Shown here: positions 30,736-39,091 of the stretch, one piece after another
Numbering within the stretch: position 1 is the first letter of the stretch
Layout of the letters: each line of letters begins with the position of its first letter
Source of the DNA: CAVXFB01 sp963760935
Lineage (GTDB): Bacteria > Planctomycetota > Planctomycetia > Pirellulales > Thermoguttaceae
Direction: 5' to 3'
Length of the DNA: 64,000 nt
Assembly: GCA_963760935.1 (NCBI GenBank)
Contig: CAVXFB010000007.1
Span: forward strand, 310,001 to 374,000
The notes under the pieces: model-generated
Told to the model about the DNA's origin: nothing
Databases searched by the model: none
Seen by the model: only the letters and a program-made list of their open reading frames with translations
Position numbers and translations under genes: made by a program

Positions 30736-31947
30736 CTATCTCGTCGAATTATCGTTCTCACGTTGACGTTCTTGCGAAAGAGAGGTGGCCCGACGTAGTG
30801 CCGAGGAACCGAACCGTTCACGAATCTGATCCGCAGCCAAGTCCAAACCGATTTGTTTCTTCCGCTCATCCTGGTCGAATAGGAGGCCCTGCACCAGCCC
30901 TGTCGCATCAAAACCGCTGACGCCCATTCCTATTGGTCGCACCGGAAGGTGACTGGCGGGAAGTCGGTTGCAGAGCATATCGTCGGCCACCTGCCACAAT
31001 TCGTGAGTGATGTCGGTGGGTTCGGGCAAGGTCTGTGAGCGGGTAATCGTCGAGAAGTCGGCAAAACGGGCTTTGAGGTGGACGACTCGGCCTCGCAGCC
31101 CATGCCGCCGCAGCCGCCAACCCACCTGCTGAGTGAGATCGACGAGCCACGCCCGAAGCACCTCCAAGCTGTCGATGTCCTCTTCAAAGGTTGTCTCGTG
31201 CGAGATCGACTTTGCCTCCCGCTCGGGCACTACGGGATCATCGTCGATTCCGTGGGCCAATCGCCAAAGATGCTCACCTTGCGAACCAAAGCGACTGGCG
31301 AGGGCATCTTGGGGCCACTGACGAAGCTGGCCGATGGTGCGAATGCCAAGGCCCTGAAACACCTTGCTGCTCTGCTTCCCCACGCCCCACAACCGTTCGA
31401 CGGGGAGCGGATCGAGAAACTCCTGGACATGCTCCACTACCAGAAATCCATCGGGCTTGTTGAGGTCGCTGGCAATTTTGGCAAGGAACTTGTTGAGGGC
31501 GACACCAACCGAAACGACCAGACCGGTTTCCCGTCGAACCACAGCCTTGATCTGTTGGCCTATCTCGGCTGCTGGTCCAAACAGTTGCTCGCTGCCGGTT
31601 ACGTCCAGGAATGCCTCGTCGAGCGAAAGCGGCTCGACGAGAGGCGTGAACCGCTCGAAAATCTCCCGAATCTGGCGAGATACTTCGGCATAGTAGTCGA
31701 TCCGAGGATGCAGGAAGATGCCGTGGGGGCACCGGCGATGTGCGGTGGCAGAGGGCATGGCGCTGTGGACGCCGTACTTCCGTGCGACATAATTGGCCGC
31801 TGACACCACTCCCCGTTTTTCTGGCGAGCCGCCGACGATCACCGGCTGCCCGACGAGTTCTGGGCGCTCCCTCTCCTCGACGGAGGCGTAGAAGGCGTCC
31901 ATGTCGCAATGGAGGATCATTGACAGTGGCCCCGTTATTGGCGTCAC
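30736..31947 (-). CDS. dinB: DNA polymerase IV (Y-family translesion polymerase)
   Basis: 403 residues from a GTG at 31947, whose GTGA overlaps the CPCC gene stop (an internal ATG at 31920 gives MILHCDMDAFYASVEERERP). Y-family catalytic motifs: HCDMDAFYASVE (first Asp), VVSAANYVARKYGVHSAMPS and PLSLDEAFLDVTGSE (second Asp-Glu). A HhH thumb follows (VERLWGVGKQSSKVFQGLGI), then the little-finger domain with PIGMGVSGF. The extreme C-terminus lacks an obvious beta-clamp motif. It copies damaged DNA with low fidelity. Confidence 0.95.
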   Translation of the reverse strand: MTPITGPLSMILHCDMDAFYASVEERERPELVGQPVIVGGSPEKRGVVSAANYVARKYGVHSAMPSATAHRRCPHGIFLHPRIDYYAEVSRQIREIFERFTPLVEPLSLDEAFLDVTGSEQLFGPAAEIGQQIKAVVRRETGLVVSVGVALNKFLAKIASDLNKPDGFLVVEHVQEFLDPLPVERLWGVGKQSSKVFQGLGIRTIGQLRQWPQDALASRFGSQGEHLWRLAHGIDDDPVVPEREAKSISHETTFEEDIDSLEVLRAWLVDLTQQVGWRLRRHGLRGRVVHLKARFADFSTITRSQTLPEPTDITHELWQVADDMLCNRLPASHLPVRPIGMGVSGFDATGLVQGLLFDQDERKKQIGLDLAADQIRERFGSSALRRATSLSQERQRENDNSTR

Positions 31948-32342
31948 GTCTGTGGCCTAGTCAGCCAGTATTCCTGGAGCCAATAGTACAGGCAAATCTG
32001 GCCGTCTTTGACCGTCTGCCAAAGGTCTCGGTCTTCCTGTGACTCCCACTGCAAATGACTATCGTTCTGTGGATCAAAGGGCCTCCACTGAGTATCCCGG
32101 CGTTCGTGTTCTCGTGGCGGTCGTGCGTTCGGAATCAATCGATTCTCGCAGGCTCCAAATGAAGCGAAATTCCGTTGTCCTTCGATCAAGGAACACTTGT
32201 TTGCCCCGCCCGCCATATCGGGGAACGCCAATTGCACGAAGTCGTCCTGCCAGAAGCAAATTGGGCAAATCTCGTCCGAACCGGAAGACTCCTCAAACGT
32301 CAAGTAGCCACAGCAGGGACAAGGATACAACGCAACCATCAC
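31944..32342 (-). CDS. CPCC cysteine-rich protein
   Basis: 132 residues. MVALYPCPCCGYLTFEESSG, DEICPICFWQDDFVQLAFPD, AGGANKCSLIEGQRNFASFG, ACE match the CPCC domain, a zinc-binding module known from bacterial polymorphic toxin/immunity surveys. The C-terminal half is polar. Its stop overlaps the start of dinB by 4 bases (GTGA), so the two are co-translated; a functional link to DNA repair is uncertain. Confidence 0.88.
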   Translation of the reverse strand: MMVALYPCPCCGYLTFEESSGSDEICPICFWQDDFVQLAFPDMAGGANKCSLIEGQRNFASFGACENRLIPNARPPREHERRDTQWRPFDPQNDSHLQWESQEDRDLWQTVKDGQICLYYWLQEYWLTRPQT

Positions 32343-32363
32343 GGTTCCTAACTCTGAGAGTGC

Positions 32364-32831
32364 CTACCCCTTCTTGAACACCACCAACCTCACATCCATT
32401 GGAGAATCGATCTTTCCCAACTCGTCCATCATGATAGCCTTGGTTCGCACCTCGTCAAAGCCGCCCGATCCGGCACCAATCAGCGGGAAGGCGATGGATT
32501 GAAATCCCTTCTCGTGAGCCAAGGCCATTGCATTGCGAACTGACTGCCGGATCGACCACTCCGACGCACGCCACAGCATGTTGATTCCGGCGACGTGAAT
32601 GATGGCCTTGAACGGTAACCTGCCTGCCGAGGTCAGCACGGCACTGGCCAACGGGATCGAGCCGTGCTCACGAAGCTCCTTGAAAGGGCCTGTGCCGCCA
32701 CGCCGCTTAATCGCCCCTGAGACGCCTTGAGGCAGCAGGAGCCACCATGGAATGATGTTCCGATTCCAGGCGTTGACGATCACGTCAACGTCTTGGTCGA
32801 GGAGGTCGCCATTGACTACGGTAACGTTCAT
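32364..32831 (-). CDS. Macro-domain protein
   Basis: 155 residues. The ADP-ribose-binding macro fold: MNVTVVNGDLLDQDVDVIVN, AWNRNI (N of the NAA-like motif), GVSGAIKRRGG loop, AIIHVAGINMLWRASEWSIR, QSVRNAMALAHEKGFQSIAF, PLIGAGSGGFDEVRTKAIMM. It binds or hydrolyses ADP-ribose or O-acetyl-ADP-ribose. Its start overlaps the upstream PH-like gene by 4 bases. That gene overlaps nadR, and nadR overlaps pnuC, so macro is the last gene of a tight four-gene operon. Confidence 0.9.
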   Translation of the reverse strand: MNVTVVNGDLLDQDVDVIVNAWNRNIIPWWLLLPQGVSGAIKRRGGTGPFKELREHGSIPLASAVLTSAGRLPFKAIIHVAGINMLWRASEWSIRQSVRNAMALAHEKGFQSIAFPLIGAGSGGFDEVRTKAIMMDELGKIDSPMDVRLVVFKKG

Positions 32832-33304
32832 GGCTTGGCGGGTCGGGGTGTGCCCTGAAGTTGGTTTCTCAAAAACCCAGCCAAGCCGTCAACGTCGTCG
32901 GTGCCGACCCGAAACTTGCCCCGTTTCAATCGCAGGATGACGCAATCGTATCCCCAGACATTCCAGACCCAGCCGCCCCACGGATTCCAATGCATGCCCC
33001 AACCGTCCAGAAAAGTGGTTCTTCCCTTTTCGACTTCAACGATGTTCTCATAACGTATCCGCTTCCGAAATAGCGGAAAGGGTCCGAAATGAATGGCAAG
33101 CTGGTCGCCCTGATCCTCAACGGTCAAATGTCCTGCCGATCCTCCCAGCACCAACAAGAAGGCACCGCTCACCACGAACGTGATGCCGAGGACGGGTACG
33201 GGCAGAAAGTAGCTTGCCGTGAGGAAGGCGGCTGCAAGGGCATAGCAGAGCAGCCCCCACGGCCCTTTCTGCGTGTGACGGTAGCGGCCAACCTGAACAT
33301 TCAT
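32828..33304 (-). CDS. Membrane protein with PH-like soluble domain
   Basis: 158 residues. Two N-terminal helices (WGLLCYALAAAFLTASYFLP, VPVLGITFVVSGAFLLVLGG) then a beta-rich domain: EDQGDQLAIHFGPFPLFRKR, IRYENIVEVEKGRTTFLDGW, GMHWNPWGGWVWNVWGYDCV, ILRLKRGKFRVGTDDVDGLA. This resembles YdbS/PH-like bacterial membrane domains. Overlaps nadR by 4 bases and macro by 4 bases, hence a shared operon. Function in NAD metabolism is inference from context. Confidence 0.75.
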   Translation of the reverse strand: MNVQVGRYRHTQKGPWGLLCYALAAAFLTASYFLPVPVLGITFVVSGAFLLVLGGSAGHLTVEDQGDQLAIHFGPFPLFRKRIRYENIVEVEKGRTTFLDGWGMHWNPWGGWVWNVWGYDCVILRLKRGKFRVGTDDVDGLAGFLRNQLQGTPRPAKP

Positions 33305-34347
33305 GGCAGCGACTCCAAATTGTGTGCCGGTGCCGGAAGCATGTCAACGAGATTGCCATACTTTCGAAATCGTCTCAGAACTCGCTTCACTTGGCCGATG
33401 CGAGCGTCCAGCGGTCCCCGCAGAAGGAAATATGGTATTTTGCGTTCTGCCAAGTCGCCCATGATTTGCTGTTGAAATACCTGCCGATTACCTTCGCCAG
33501 AGCGGTCCCATGTATCATCGTAAGGGATATCTACGTCGCACAAAAACACCAACTCATAGCGGGACGAGGCGGCATGGGCGTAATCGATCAGCCGTTTGTC
33601 AGCAGTTCCATGGTAATAGAGCGAGAAGATATAGGTTGTCTGGGCGTTCGTGTCGGTGAACAGGTAGCGGTTTGCGCTGTACAGCAGGGCGTCTTCCCTC
33701 TCCAAATGCCCTTCGGCGATCTCCGTTAGCTGCTCCAGCGTCAGTCTTCGATCAACATGATGCGTGTCCCAATATTCTCGCCCATACTCTGGCATCCAAA
33801 CCGTGTCGAATTCCTGAGCCATCTTCTGGGCAATTGTCGTTTTTCCCGTGGACGGAGCACCTAGGAAAACGACGTTGGTTATCAAGTCACGGTAGACTCT
33901 CGGATGAATGAACTGCCGATCCTGATAGGGGTTCTGCCGCAGCAATGTCCCACTGACGGGCAATTCGGCACGGGAGGGATCAATTAACCGACTTACTGCG
34001 CCGAGTGCTTGGCTGACATGTTCGCCGTAGAATTCACTGGAATAGAAATGGGTGATCCGCCTTCCGGCCAGGGTTTCGAGGATATACTCCTCGTGCATTC
34101 GCTTGATCTCGGGAGTATTGCCAACTTCCAGCGGGCCATCCCAAGCCTCGATGACTTCCACGTTGGGGTAGAGATCCCTGATCCACCGAGCCCGCACGTT
34201 AAGTGGAACATCTGTGATTTCAGGACAGTTGTAGATGAGGACGAGAACCTCATCGGTTTCGGCCAAGGCCGTTTCGATGAGACGTTGATGGCCCTTGTGC
34301 AGGGGTGCGAACTTGCCGAGAGTCAGCCCAGTTGTCCCGTTAGTCAT
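33301..34347 (-). CDS. nadR: NadR-like bifunctional NMN adenylyltransferase/ribosylnicotinamide kinase
   Basis: 348 residues. N-terminal nucleotidyltransferase: GLTLGKFAPLHKGHQRLIET, with LVLIYNCPEITDVPLNVRAR and the ISSTxxR-like SRAELPVSGTLLRQNPYQ. C-terminal kinase: P-loop VVFLGAPSTGKTTIAQKMAQ, EYGREYWDTHHVDRRLTLEQ and YELVFLCDVDIPYDDTWDRS. The HTH of E. coli NadR is absent. It converts nicotinamide riboside to NMN then NAD. It directly follows pnuC (4-base overlap), so this is a nicotinamide riboside salvage pair. Confidence 0.93.
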   Translation of the reverse strand: MTNGTTGLTLGKFAPLHKGHQRLIETALAETDEVLVLIYNCPEITDVPLNVRARWIRDLYPNVEVIEAWDGPLEVGNTPEIKRMHEEYILETLAGRRITHFYSSEFYGEHVSQALGAVSRLIDPSRAELPVSGTLLRQNPYQDRQFIHPRVYRDLITNVVFLGAPSTGKTTIAQKMAQEFDTVWMPEYGREYWDTHHVDRRLTLEQLTEIAEGHLEREDALLYSANRYLFTDTNAQTTYIFSLYYHGTADKRLIDYAHAASSRYELVFLCDVDIPYDDTWDRSGEGNRQVFQQQIMGDLAERKIPYFLLRGPLDARIGQVKRVLRRFRKYGNLVDMLPAPAHNLESLP

Positions 34348-34934
34348 GGCGACCCTCCCGCAGCGACGGGCAGGCCACTGGGCTGGATCGACTGCCTCCA
34401 ATGAACGTAGCCCAGGACGGCGAGGACAAGGAAGACAGAGTACAATCCCGTCGTAATGAAGAGTTCCTTGTAGAGGTAGACGGCGATGGCAACGATGTCC
34501 ACGGCGATCCAGAATTGCCATGATTCCAGCTTCTTGCGGGCCATGAGCCATTGGGCGATCAGGCTCATGGCGACAATGAACGAATCGGCATACGGGGCGG
34601 CTGCGTCAGTATATGTCGCCATTGAGTATCCCCATGGGACAGCAGCCGCTAAACCAATCAAGATCCAGGCCAGCAGTGCGGGCATCGACAGTACCGTCAC
34701 CGGCAATTCGGATCGCTCACGTCCACCGTGGAGCCAGTGATACCAACCGTAGACCTGCATAATGACGTAGATGACGTGGAGGATGAGGTCAGAATATAGC
34801 TTGGCGTGATAGAAGACGCCAATGTAGAGTGCAACCTGGATCAATCCCGTGGGCCAGCACCAAATGTTCTGGCGAACAGTCAGCCACACGCACACCAATC
34901 CAAACGCCGCTGCAACAGCCTCAATCCAGGTCAT
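34344..34934 (-). CDS. pnuC: Nicotinamide riboside transporter PnuC
   Basis: 196 residues, about seven membrane segments: MTWIEAVAAAFGLVCVWLTV, GLIQVALYIGVFYHAKLYSD, LILHVIYVIMQVYGWYHWLH, then SFIVAMSLIAQWLMARKKLE, SWQFWIAVDIVAIAVYLYKE, LFITTGLYSVFLVLAVLGYV. QxxxYGWYxW and WxxWxxxDIVxxxxYxxKxL are PnuC signatures. It imports nicotinamide riboside, trapped by the kinase of nadR next door. First gene of the four-gene operon 34934-32364. Confidence 0.93.
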   Translation of the reverse strand: MTWIEAVAAAFGLVCVWLTVRQNIWCWPTGLIQVALYIGVFYHAKLYSDLILHVIYVIMQVYGWYHWLHGGRERSELPVTVLSMPALLAWILIGLAAAVPWGYSMATYTDAAAPYADSFIVAMSLIAQWLMARKKLESWQFWIAVDIVAIAVYLYKELFITTGLYSVFLVLAVLGYVHWRQSIQPSGLPVAAGGSP

Positions 34935-34960
34935 GGGCCACGTTCCTCACGCAGTTATCG

Positions 34961-35830
34961 TCACTCCATCTCCCGCCAATTCGGCAATCCCCGCCGCATC
35001 CTCTTCGTCACCGCCCCGGCATCGAAGTTCTCGGGATCGAACGGCCCTCGCCACGCCATGAAGTCTGCGTGTTCCTCATGCTTCGGGTCGGCCATCGCCT
35101 CCAAGTATTCCTGGTAGCCAAAAGGGCCACCAACATCCTCGGGAGGACCGGCCCGTTCACCCTCGACGCACAGCGGATATCGCCCTCCCTTGTCGGCCCG
35201 CAGGCAACCCTCGAAGACGATTTCGTGTTCCCAGCCGTCGCCAAAGTCGTATTCGTACTCGAACTGAAAACGTTTTCCATCTTTGGGGATGATCTTGCTC
35301 ACCTTGGTGCGTAGCGAGTTGACCGGTGGTTCTTCATCTTCCCAACCCTCGTAGATTAACTCGGGATCGCCATGACGAACGCCGTCGATTTCGAACTGGT
35401 GGAGATGGCAGTTCTCCCAGCCCATCGCCGTCTGGATGTGCTCGTGGAGCTTGTCGAGGCTGCATTCCTTAACTTGAATGCGCCGCCAGATCAGCGGTCT
35501 GATGCCCTTGAGCGTGATCTTGAACTGGTATAGCCTGTCGGAAACCGAGATGCGGGCGATGCTGCCTTTCTGGTACTTCCGCACGGCCTTCCCCGTCAAG
35601 TCAATGACGTGCCGCATGGAAGTCTTCTTCGCCCCGGTCTTTGCCTTAGAAAAGACTCGGCGAAACTGAGCAAGAATATGCTGCAACTCGTCCAACGTGA
35701 ACCGTGGAGTCCGCTGGTCGGGCTCATCAAGTTGCAGGCGATGAGCGTACTCGGGAAAGATGTCGGCCACGACCTGTCGCTGAGCCTGAGTGAGCCGCAA
35801 GGAAAAGTTGGATTCGTCAGTATTCGACAT
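34961..35830 (-). CDS. Plasmid pRiA4b ORF-3 family protein
   Basis: 289 residues from MSNTDESNFSLRLTQAQRQV (ATG 35830). The pRiA4b ORF-3 domain fills ~100-289: YQFKITLKGIRPLIWRRIQV, TLDKLHEHIQTAMGWENCHL (here SLDKLHEHIQTAMGWENCHL), HQFEIDGVRHGDPE, FEYEYDFGDGWEHEIVFEGC, YPLCVEGERAGPPEDVGGPF, GYQEYLEAMADPKHEEHADF. The N-terminal ~90 residues are a helical extension. Family of unknown function, common on plasmids and IS1096-type elements. Confidence 0.92.
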   Translation of the reverse strand: MSNTDESNFSLRLTQAQRQVVADIFPEYAHRLQLDEPDQRTPRFTLDELQHILAQFRRVFSKAKTGAKKTSMRHVIDLTGKAVRKYQKGSIARISVSDRLYQFKITLKGIRPLIWRRIQVKECSLDKLHEHIQTAMGWENCHLHQFEIDGVRHGDPELIYEGWEDEEPPVNSLRTKVSKIIPKDGKRFQFEYEYDFGDGWEHEIVFEGCLRADKGGRYPLCVEGERAGPPEDVGGPFGYQEYLEAMADPKHEEHADFMAWRGPFDPENFDAGAVTKRMRRGLPNWREME

Positions 35831-35869
35831 GATTCTCGGCAATTACGTACTATTATCGTTCCTGGCCCG

Positions 35870-36238
35870 TCACGTCCTTTTCCGTTTGGACTTCTTTTCC
35901 GGCTCCCGCTTGAGCACGATGCCCGACTCGTCGCCGAGGTGGGAATAGAACATGCCCTTCAGTTCATCTCCTTCCAGCACTAGCCAACCACGGCCTGCGA
36001 CCGGGGTCATCTCATCGCTACCATCCCAGGAGAACTCGACAGCGGACTTGTCGTCCCTTTCGCCAAGCCGGTAGTCGATTTGTCCACGGACATACCCGAA
36101 CTGGAAGGAACCCGAATTTCGTGCATCGAACTCGAAGTAACCACGGACCTCCTCATCAATGAAGTCCCGGTCCCATTGGTCCATGGACTCGATGAGCCAG
36201 CGACCGGCAATTGCTGCTTTCGACTTGGATGTTGCCAT
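35870..36238 (-). CDS. Conserved hypothetical protein
   Basis: 122 residues from MATSKSKAAIAGRWLIESMD. The core RWLIESMDQWDRDFIDEEVR, GYFEFDARNSGSFQFGYVRG, DERDDKSAVEFSWDG-like segment (GERDDKSAVEFSWDGSDEMT) and RGWLVLEGDELKGMFYSHLG is a familiar small beta-barrel-like family of unknown role, frequently next to pRiA4b or SEC-C genes. The tail is Lys/Arg-rich (REPEKKSKRKRT). Confidence 0.85.
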   Translation of the reverse strand: MATSKSKAAIAGRWLIESMDQWDRDFIDEEVRGYFEFDARNSGSFQFGYVRGQIDYRLGERDDKSAVEFSWDGSDEMTPVAGRGWLVLEGDELKGMFYSHLGDESGIVLKREPEKKSKRKRT

Positions 36239-36316
36239 TACTTTTCCCCCGTTTTGCATGGGGCAACCTGCCGTTGGCCGTTGGATTACCCTTCGCCTTC
36301 TGATGATCGTGGCATC

Positions 36317-36727
36317 CTATCCGTCCACTGCCTCCAGCCATTCGTCCATCTCTTCCTTGATTGTCTCCTTCAATTCCTGCAAGTCGTCGGCGTCGATCTC
36401 GCTCTTCTCCAACATGAACGTATAAAACTTCTTCAGACTGGCCGCATTTTCCTTGATTGAGTTTCGACTGGACCATAGTGCCTTGCGAATGAACCAGTAG
36501 CCCAGAAAACTGGAGATCCGCCATACTCCTTCCTTGGCGGGAATCGCCTCGTCGTAAAGCAGGTACGTGTTGATATAGAAGTCAGCGTTCTTGACGTGTT
36601 CTTTGACTGACTTCTTGCCAAGGCCCTTTGTCACGAGCCATTGTTCAAAGGAAGCCAACAGTGTGGCGTTGTCTTTCTTGACCTTCGCACACGCCCGTTC
36701 GTATTTCTCGTATTCGTCGGTTGCCAT
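36317..36727 (-). CDS. SAM-like/tyrosine-recombinase N-terminal-like protein
   Basis: 136 residues from MATDEYEKYERACAKVKKDN. The segment FEQWLVTKGLGKKSVKEHVK, NADFYINTYLLYDEAIPAKE, GVWRISSFLGYWFIRKALWS, SRNSIKENAASLKKFYTFML resembles the core-binding (SAM-like) domain of tyrosine recombinases but has no catalytic R..H-x-x-R..Y domain. It could bind DNA without cutting. It sits in a cluster with pRiA4b ORF-3, SEC-C and 35870-36238 genes often co-located in other bacteria (from memory). Confidence 0.7.
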   Translation of the reverse strand: MATDEYEKYERACAKVKKDNATLLASFEQWLVTKGLGKKSVKEHVKNADFYINTYLLYDEAIPAKEGVWRISSFLGYWFIRKALWSSRNSIKENAASLKKFYTFMLEKSEIDADDLQELKETIKEEMDEWLEAVDG

Positions 36728-36885
36728 CACCCACGCCCTTCGTTGTCTTCCGCCTGATCTTCCGGGTTGCCGGGCAGACCATGTTGCCGTCGCTCATCAT
36801 CAAGGGACGGCTGAGCATTCAGAACACCTCTGTTTCCACGCTCTTTGCCACGACCAATCCAAACTCAGAGCGGTTTCTCGATCCT

Positions 36886-37698
36886 TCAGCTACGCTTGAT
36901 ACAACAATTCTTGAACTTTTTGCCGCTTCCGCAAGGACATGGATCGTTCCGGCCAATTGACCGAGTGCCTTCCGATGCTCCCTGTTGTGCAACCAGTCGT
37001 CCTGACGGCTCCTGGTATCGAATGTGTGACGAGCAACCCCGACTCAGACAGGCACGAATAAGAGGTGCGGGATCGAAGTAGCCACTGTCATCCGGTGCCG
37101 CCGCCTCGGCCAGCTTCATTTTCAAGGACTGTTGCTGATCTTCGGGCAGCACGCCAAGAGGCAGTGCCGCTCCGCCCGTCATGGCAAAACCTTCGTGAAA
37201 GAGCAAGCGGGAGGCGAAAACGACTCCTGGCTGGGCCGTACTGGCAAATCCCATATCGACGACAAAGATGGCCGTGTCAGAGAGCACGTCTCGAACGGCC
37301 ACGCCAAATCCAAGGATCACCGATTCTACGATAAACAGCGAATACACTGCACGCTGCATGGCCCGAAGACAAACCATTTCGTCGGATTCCGGGGCGGGTG
37401 CAGAATCGAGAAGGTACTGCTCGACGGCGTTGCGTCCTTTGCGACGCACATCGTAGATGCAATAATCCATCAGAATCGCCGTTTCATCTTCAGAGTCGAA
37501 GACCAGGATGTCCCTCTGCAGAAGCCCCAGTTTTCTGCCTCCTTCGTGAAGAACGTCCTTGCTCAGTCGTTGAACCAGCTTCTGGTTCAGAGTTCGCCCG
37601 ACCGCCCGCAGATGCTTATAGCGAGTAACGATCCCAGCACGGTCTGGGGTTGTGCCGGGTTTCTCACGTCGAAAAAAATCGCTCGGGCTCATCAACAT
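36886..37698 (-). CDS. SEC-C zinc-motif protein
   Basis: 270 residues. The C-terminal SEC-C motif is textbook: SIGRNDPCPCGSGKKFKNCC. The ~200-residue N-terminal part is helical and beta-mixed (VLHEGGRKLGLLQRDILVFD, SVILGFGVAVRDVLSDTAIF, GGAALPLGVLPEDQQQSLKM) and of no named family. SEC-C binds zinc and serves as a SecB/ribosome-type docking motif. The minus strand between it and 36317-36727 (36728-36885) holds no firm gene. Confidence 0.88.
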   Translation of the reverse strand: MLMSPSDFFRREKPGTTPDRAGIVTRYKHLRAVGRTLNQKLVQRLSKDVLHEGGRKLGLLQRDILVFDSEDETAILMDYCIYDVRRKGRNAVEQYLLDSAPAPESDEMVCLRAMQRAVYSLFIVESVILGFGVAVRDVLSDTAIFVVDMGFASTAQPGVVFASRLLFHEGFAMTGGAALPLGVLPEDQQQSLKMKLAEAAAPDDSGYFDPAPLIRACLSRGCSSHIRYQEPSGRLVAQQGASEGTRSIGRNDPCPCGSGKKFKNCCIKRS

Positions 37699-37754
37699 GC
37701 CTCCTTTTTATCGAATAATTCCTGCAAAGGCGGTCGCAACCGCAATCGCCGTTC

Positions 37755-37955
37755 CTACGGCAGCCCGTTCCGAATCAGCCGCCTTCCCTCCGATTCATAG
37801 CCGATCTTACGCTTGAACCGGCGTTTCGTGTTCGTCCACCACCGGAACGGCTTCATTGCCTCGGTGATGCCGAGCTCCTTCTTCACCTGCTTCTTGGCTT
37901 TGGTGATGCCGAGAATGGTGTTGAGGGAGAGGCGGCGGTAGCGGAAGAGTTTCAT
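37755..37955 (-). CDS. Small basic conserved protein
   Basis: 66 residues: MKLFRYRRLSLNTILGITKA, KKQVKKELGITEAMKPFRWW, TNTKRRFKRKIGYESEGRRL. Highly basic with the repeated LGIT-A-K pattern. I have the impression of a widespread small family, but the name is not recalled. Good start context is not obvious. Likely nucleic-acid or ribosome associated (guess). Confidence 0.7.
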   Translation of the reverse strand: MKLFRYRRLSLNTILGITKAKKQVKKELGITEAMKPFRWWTNTKRRFKRKIGYESEGRRLIRNGLP

Positions 37956-37968
37956 GGGAGCAACTCAC

Positions 37969-38319
37969 TCACTTACTGATCCGCCCCTTCGCCACCAAGT
38001 AGTCGAACAACGACTGCAAATCCGACCCGCTAGCTTCGAATTTATCAACACAGTACGCTTCTGCTTTCGAATGCCACGAGCCATTCGGGAATACGGTTAC
38101 GCCGTAGGCGGGAATCGGCGTTCCGCCCTCCAAAACCCATTCGCAGTCCTCGTATTCCAAACGCCGGACATCAATGGTGTCGAGCGTCTTATCGGCATAC
38201 ACTGCAGCCGATATAGCATCGACAATGTCTTGTTCCCATGCTTCTTCGGAAGTGGCAGTGTGGAGATGAGGGAACGCAACGACCACCAAGACCTCCATCG
38301 TGTGCTCAGGACAATCCAT
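37969..38319 (-). CDS. Hypothetical protein
   Basis: 116 residues. MDCPEHTMEVLVVVAFPHLH, TATSEEAWEQDIVDAISAAV, YADKTLDTIDVRRLEYEDCE, WVLEGGTPIPAYGVTVFPNG. Alternating beta strands and helices suggest a small alpha-beta fold. No family recognised. It overlaps nothing and is 2 bases from the AlkD gene stop, so probably the end of the same transcript. Confidence 0.65.
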   Translation of the reverse strand: MDCPEHTMEVLVVVAFPHLHTATSEEAWEQDIVDAISAAVYADKTLDTIDVRRLEYEDCEWVLEGGTPIPAYGVTVFPNGSWHSKAEAYCVDKFEASGSDLQSLFDYLVAKGRISK

Positions 38320-38321
38320 GC

Positions 38322-39086
38322 CTATCTTCCCCGACTGAACGAACTGTTTCGTGATGGCATCCTCTTCAAATATCGCTGTCGTGTCTCCTCGGTGAGCCGC
38401 TCAACAGCGCATCGCAGCATCGTCCGGGGCATCACCCGACAGTGTTCGCCGAGGAACTCCTCCAACGCCGCCACATCCCGTTTCCCGACCTCCCGCAGCA
38501 TCCAGCCAACCGCCTTGTGGATCAGGTCTTCCTTGTCTCCGAGCAATATCTTAGCGATTTTAAGCGTGCCGTTGAAGTCGCCGTGACGGATGAACCAATG
38601 GGTCGCCACGACGCTGATCCGCCGCTCCCAGAGGCTCGCCGACTTCGCCAAGCGGTCGAGTGGCTTGCGGCTTCTATTATGAAGGTAGCCGCCGACGATC
38701 TGCGGGGCCGAGAGGTCAACCAAGTCCCAGTTGTTGATGTGGCAGATGTTGGCGAGGTAGAGGTCGTAGATCGACTTCCTGGTGGCGTCGTCGCCCTGCT
38801 CGAACTGGCCGACGAGAATGACCAGGGCCAGCAACCGTTCCTCGTGGATTTCGGAGTGCAGCAGGCATTCGACCTCGGTGAGGGGCAGGTTCTTGAATTC
38901 CTTGGCGACCTTGCGGGTCGTTGGAACCTTCACGCCGATGAACCGGTCGCCCTCGCCGTATTGGCCAGGGCCGGTCTTGAAGAACCGGGCAAGGATGGCG
39001 GCAACCTCGGGATCGGCGAAGCTGCGGAGCCGCCTTTGGACTGTCCTGGCATTCAATTCTGATTCGGCTCGATTGTGTCGATTCAT
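38322..39086 (-). CDS. DNA alkylation repair protein (AlkD-like)
   Basis: 254 residues of HEAT-like helical repeats: FADPEVAAILARFFKTGPGQ, YGEGDRFIGVKVPTTRKVAK, EFKNLPLTEVECLLHSEIHE, ERLLALVILVGQF, then NNWDLVDLSAPQIVGGYLHN, ISVVATHWFIRHGDFNGTLK, DLIHKAVGWMLREVGKRD. GVKVP, E(I)HE-R and NNWDLVD are AlkC/AlkD hallmarks. AlkD removes bulky or cationic N3/N7-alkyl bases. Catalytic Trp/Asp/Trp positions are consistent (WDLVD, VGWMLREVG). Confidence 0.9.
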   Translation of the reverse strand: MNRHNRAESELNARTVQRRLRSFADPEVAAILARFFKTGPGQYGEGDRFIGVKVPTTRKVAKEFKNLPLTEVECLLHSEIHEERLLALVILVGQFEQGDDATRKSIYDLYLANICHINNWDLVDLSAPQIVGGYLHNRSRKPLDRLAKSASLWERRISVVATHWFIRHGDFNGTLKIAKILLGDKEDLIHKAVGWMLREVGKRDVAALEEFLGEHCRVMPRTMLRCAVERLTEETRQRYLKRMPSRNSSFSRGR

Positions 39087-39091
39087 GGTGC

